A stretch of 6,352 nucleotides of DNA from Planctomycetaceae bacterium (GTDB lineage: Bacteria; Planctomycetota; Planctomycetia; Pirellulales; Pirellulaceae). The DNA lies in assembly GCA_002685655.1 (NCBI GenBank), contig NYXM01000179.1, positions 1-6,352 on the forward strand, written 5' to 3'. The position numbers were made by a program, and so were the translations under genes. Below are positions 6,343 to 6,352 of this stretch, piece after piece; the first letter of the stretch is position 1, and each line of letters starts with the position of its first letter. The notes under the pieces were generated by a model, which saw only the letters and a program-made list of their open reading frames with translations, was not told the origin of the DNA and ran no database searches.

Positions 6343-6352
6343 TATGGGAAAC

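Overview
The window looks like a piece of a planctomycete genome (Pirellulales/Rhodopirellula-like), possibly a short contig from a metagenome. The evidence is an exported formylglycine-type sulfatase next to an exported beta-propeller protein of a kind common in planctomycetes, plus moderately GC-rich coding sequence and roomy intergenic gaps. No rRNA, tRNA, CRISPR array or recognisable transposase is visible.

Layout. Positions 1-216 hold no gene and form the leader of the first gene. Positions 217-2418 (+) encode a 733-residue DUF4954-type protein: a large N-terminal left-handed beta-helix-like region followed by a helical C-terminal region, function unknown. Positions 2509-3528 (-) encode a complete GalE-type UDP-hexose 4-epimerase that converges on the first gene across 90 bases. 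A 372-base divergent region (3529-3900) separates galE from an exported iduronate-2-sulfatase-type sulfatase at 3901-5373 (+). After 117 bases containing two small hairpins, a second exported protein begins at 5491 (+). It is the N-terminal half of a five-bladed-propeller, GH32/GH43-like protein. The reading frame leaves the family pattern near 6258, where an 84-base imperfect palindromic block (6259-6342) starts, and stops at 6324.

How the genes may work together. The sulfatase and the propeller protein both carry signal peptides, lie in the same direction and plausibly act outside the cytoplasm on a sulfated glycan. GalE supplies or salvages UDP-galactose, and possibly N-acetylated UDP-sugars because the gatekeeper position is alanine. 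DUF4954 has a fold type shared with sugar-nucleotide and acyl transferases, but nothing here fixes its activity. A shared carbohydrate theme is an inference from neighbourhood only.

The points most worth a second look are the palindromic block that cuts the propeller gene, the conserved histidine/asparagine motifs of the DUF4954 protein, the GalE gatekeeper residue, and a near-perfect 23-base palindrome inside the 3' part of galE.
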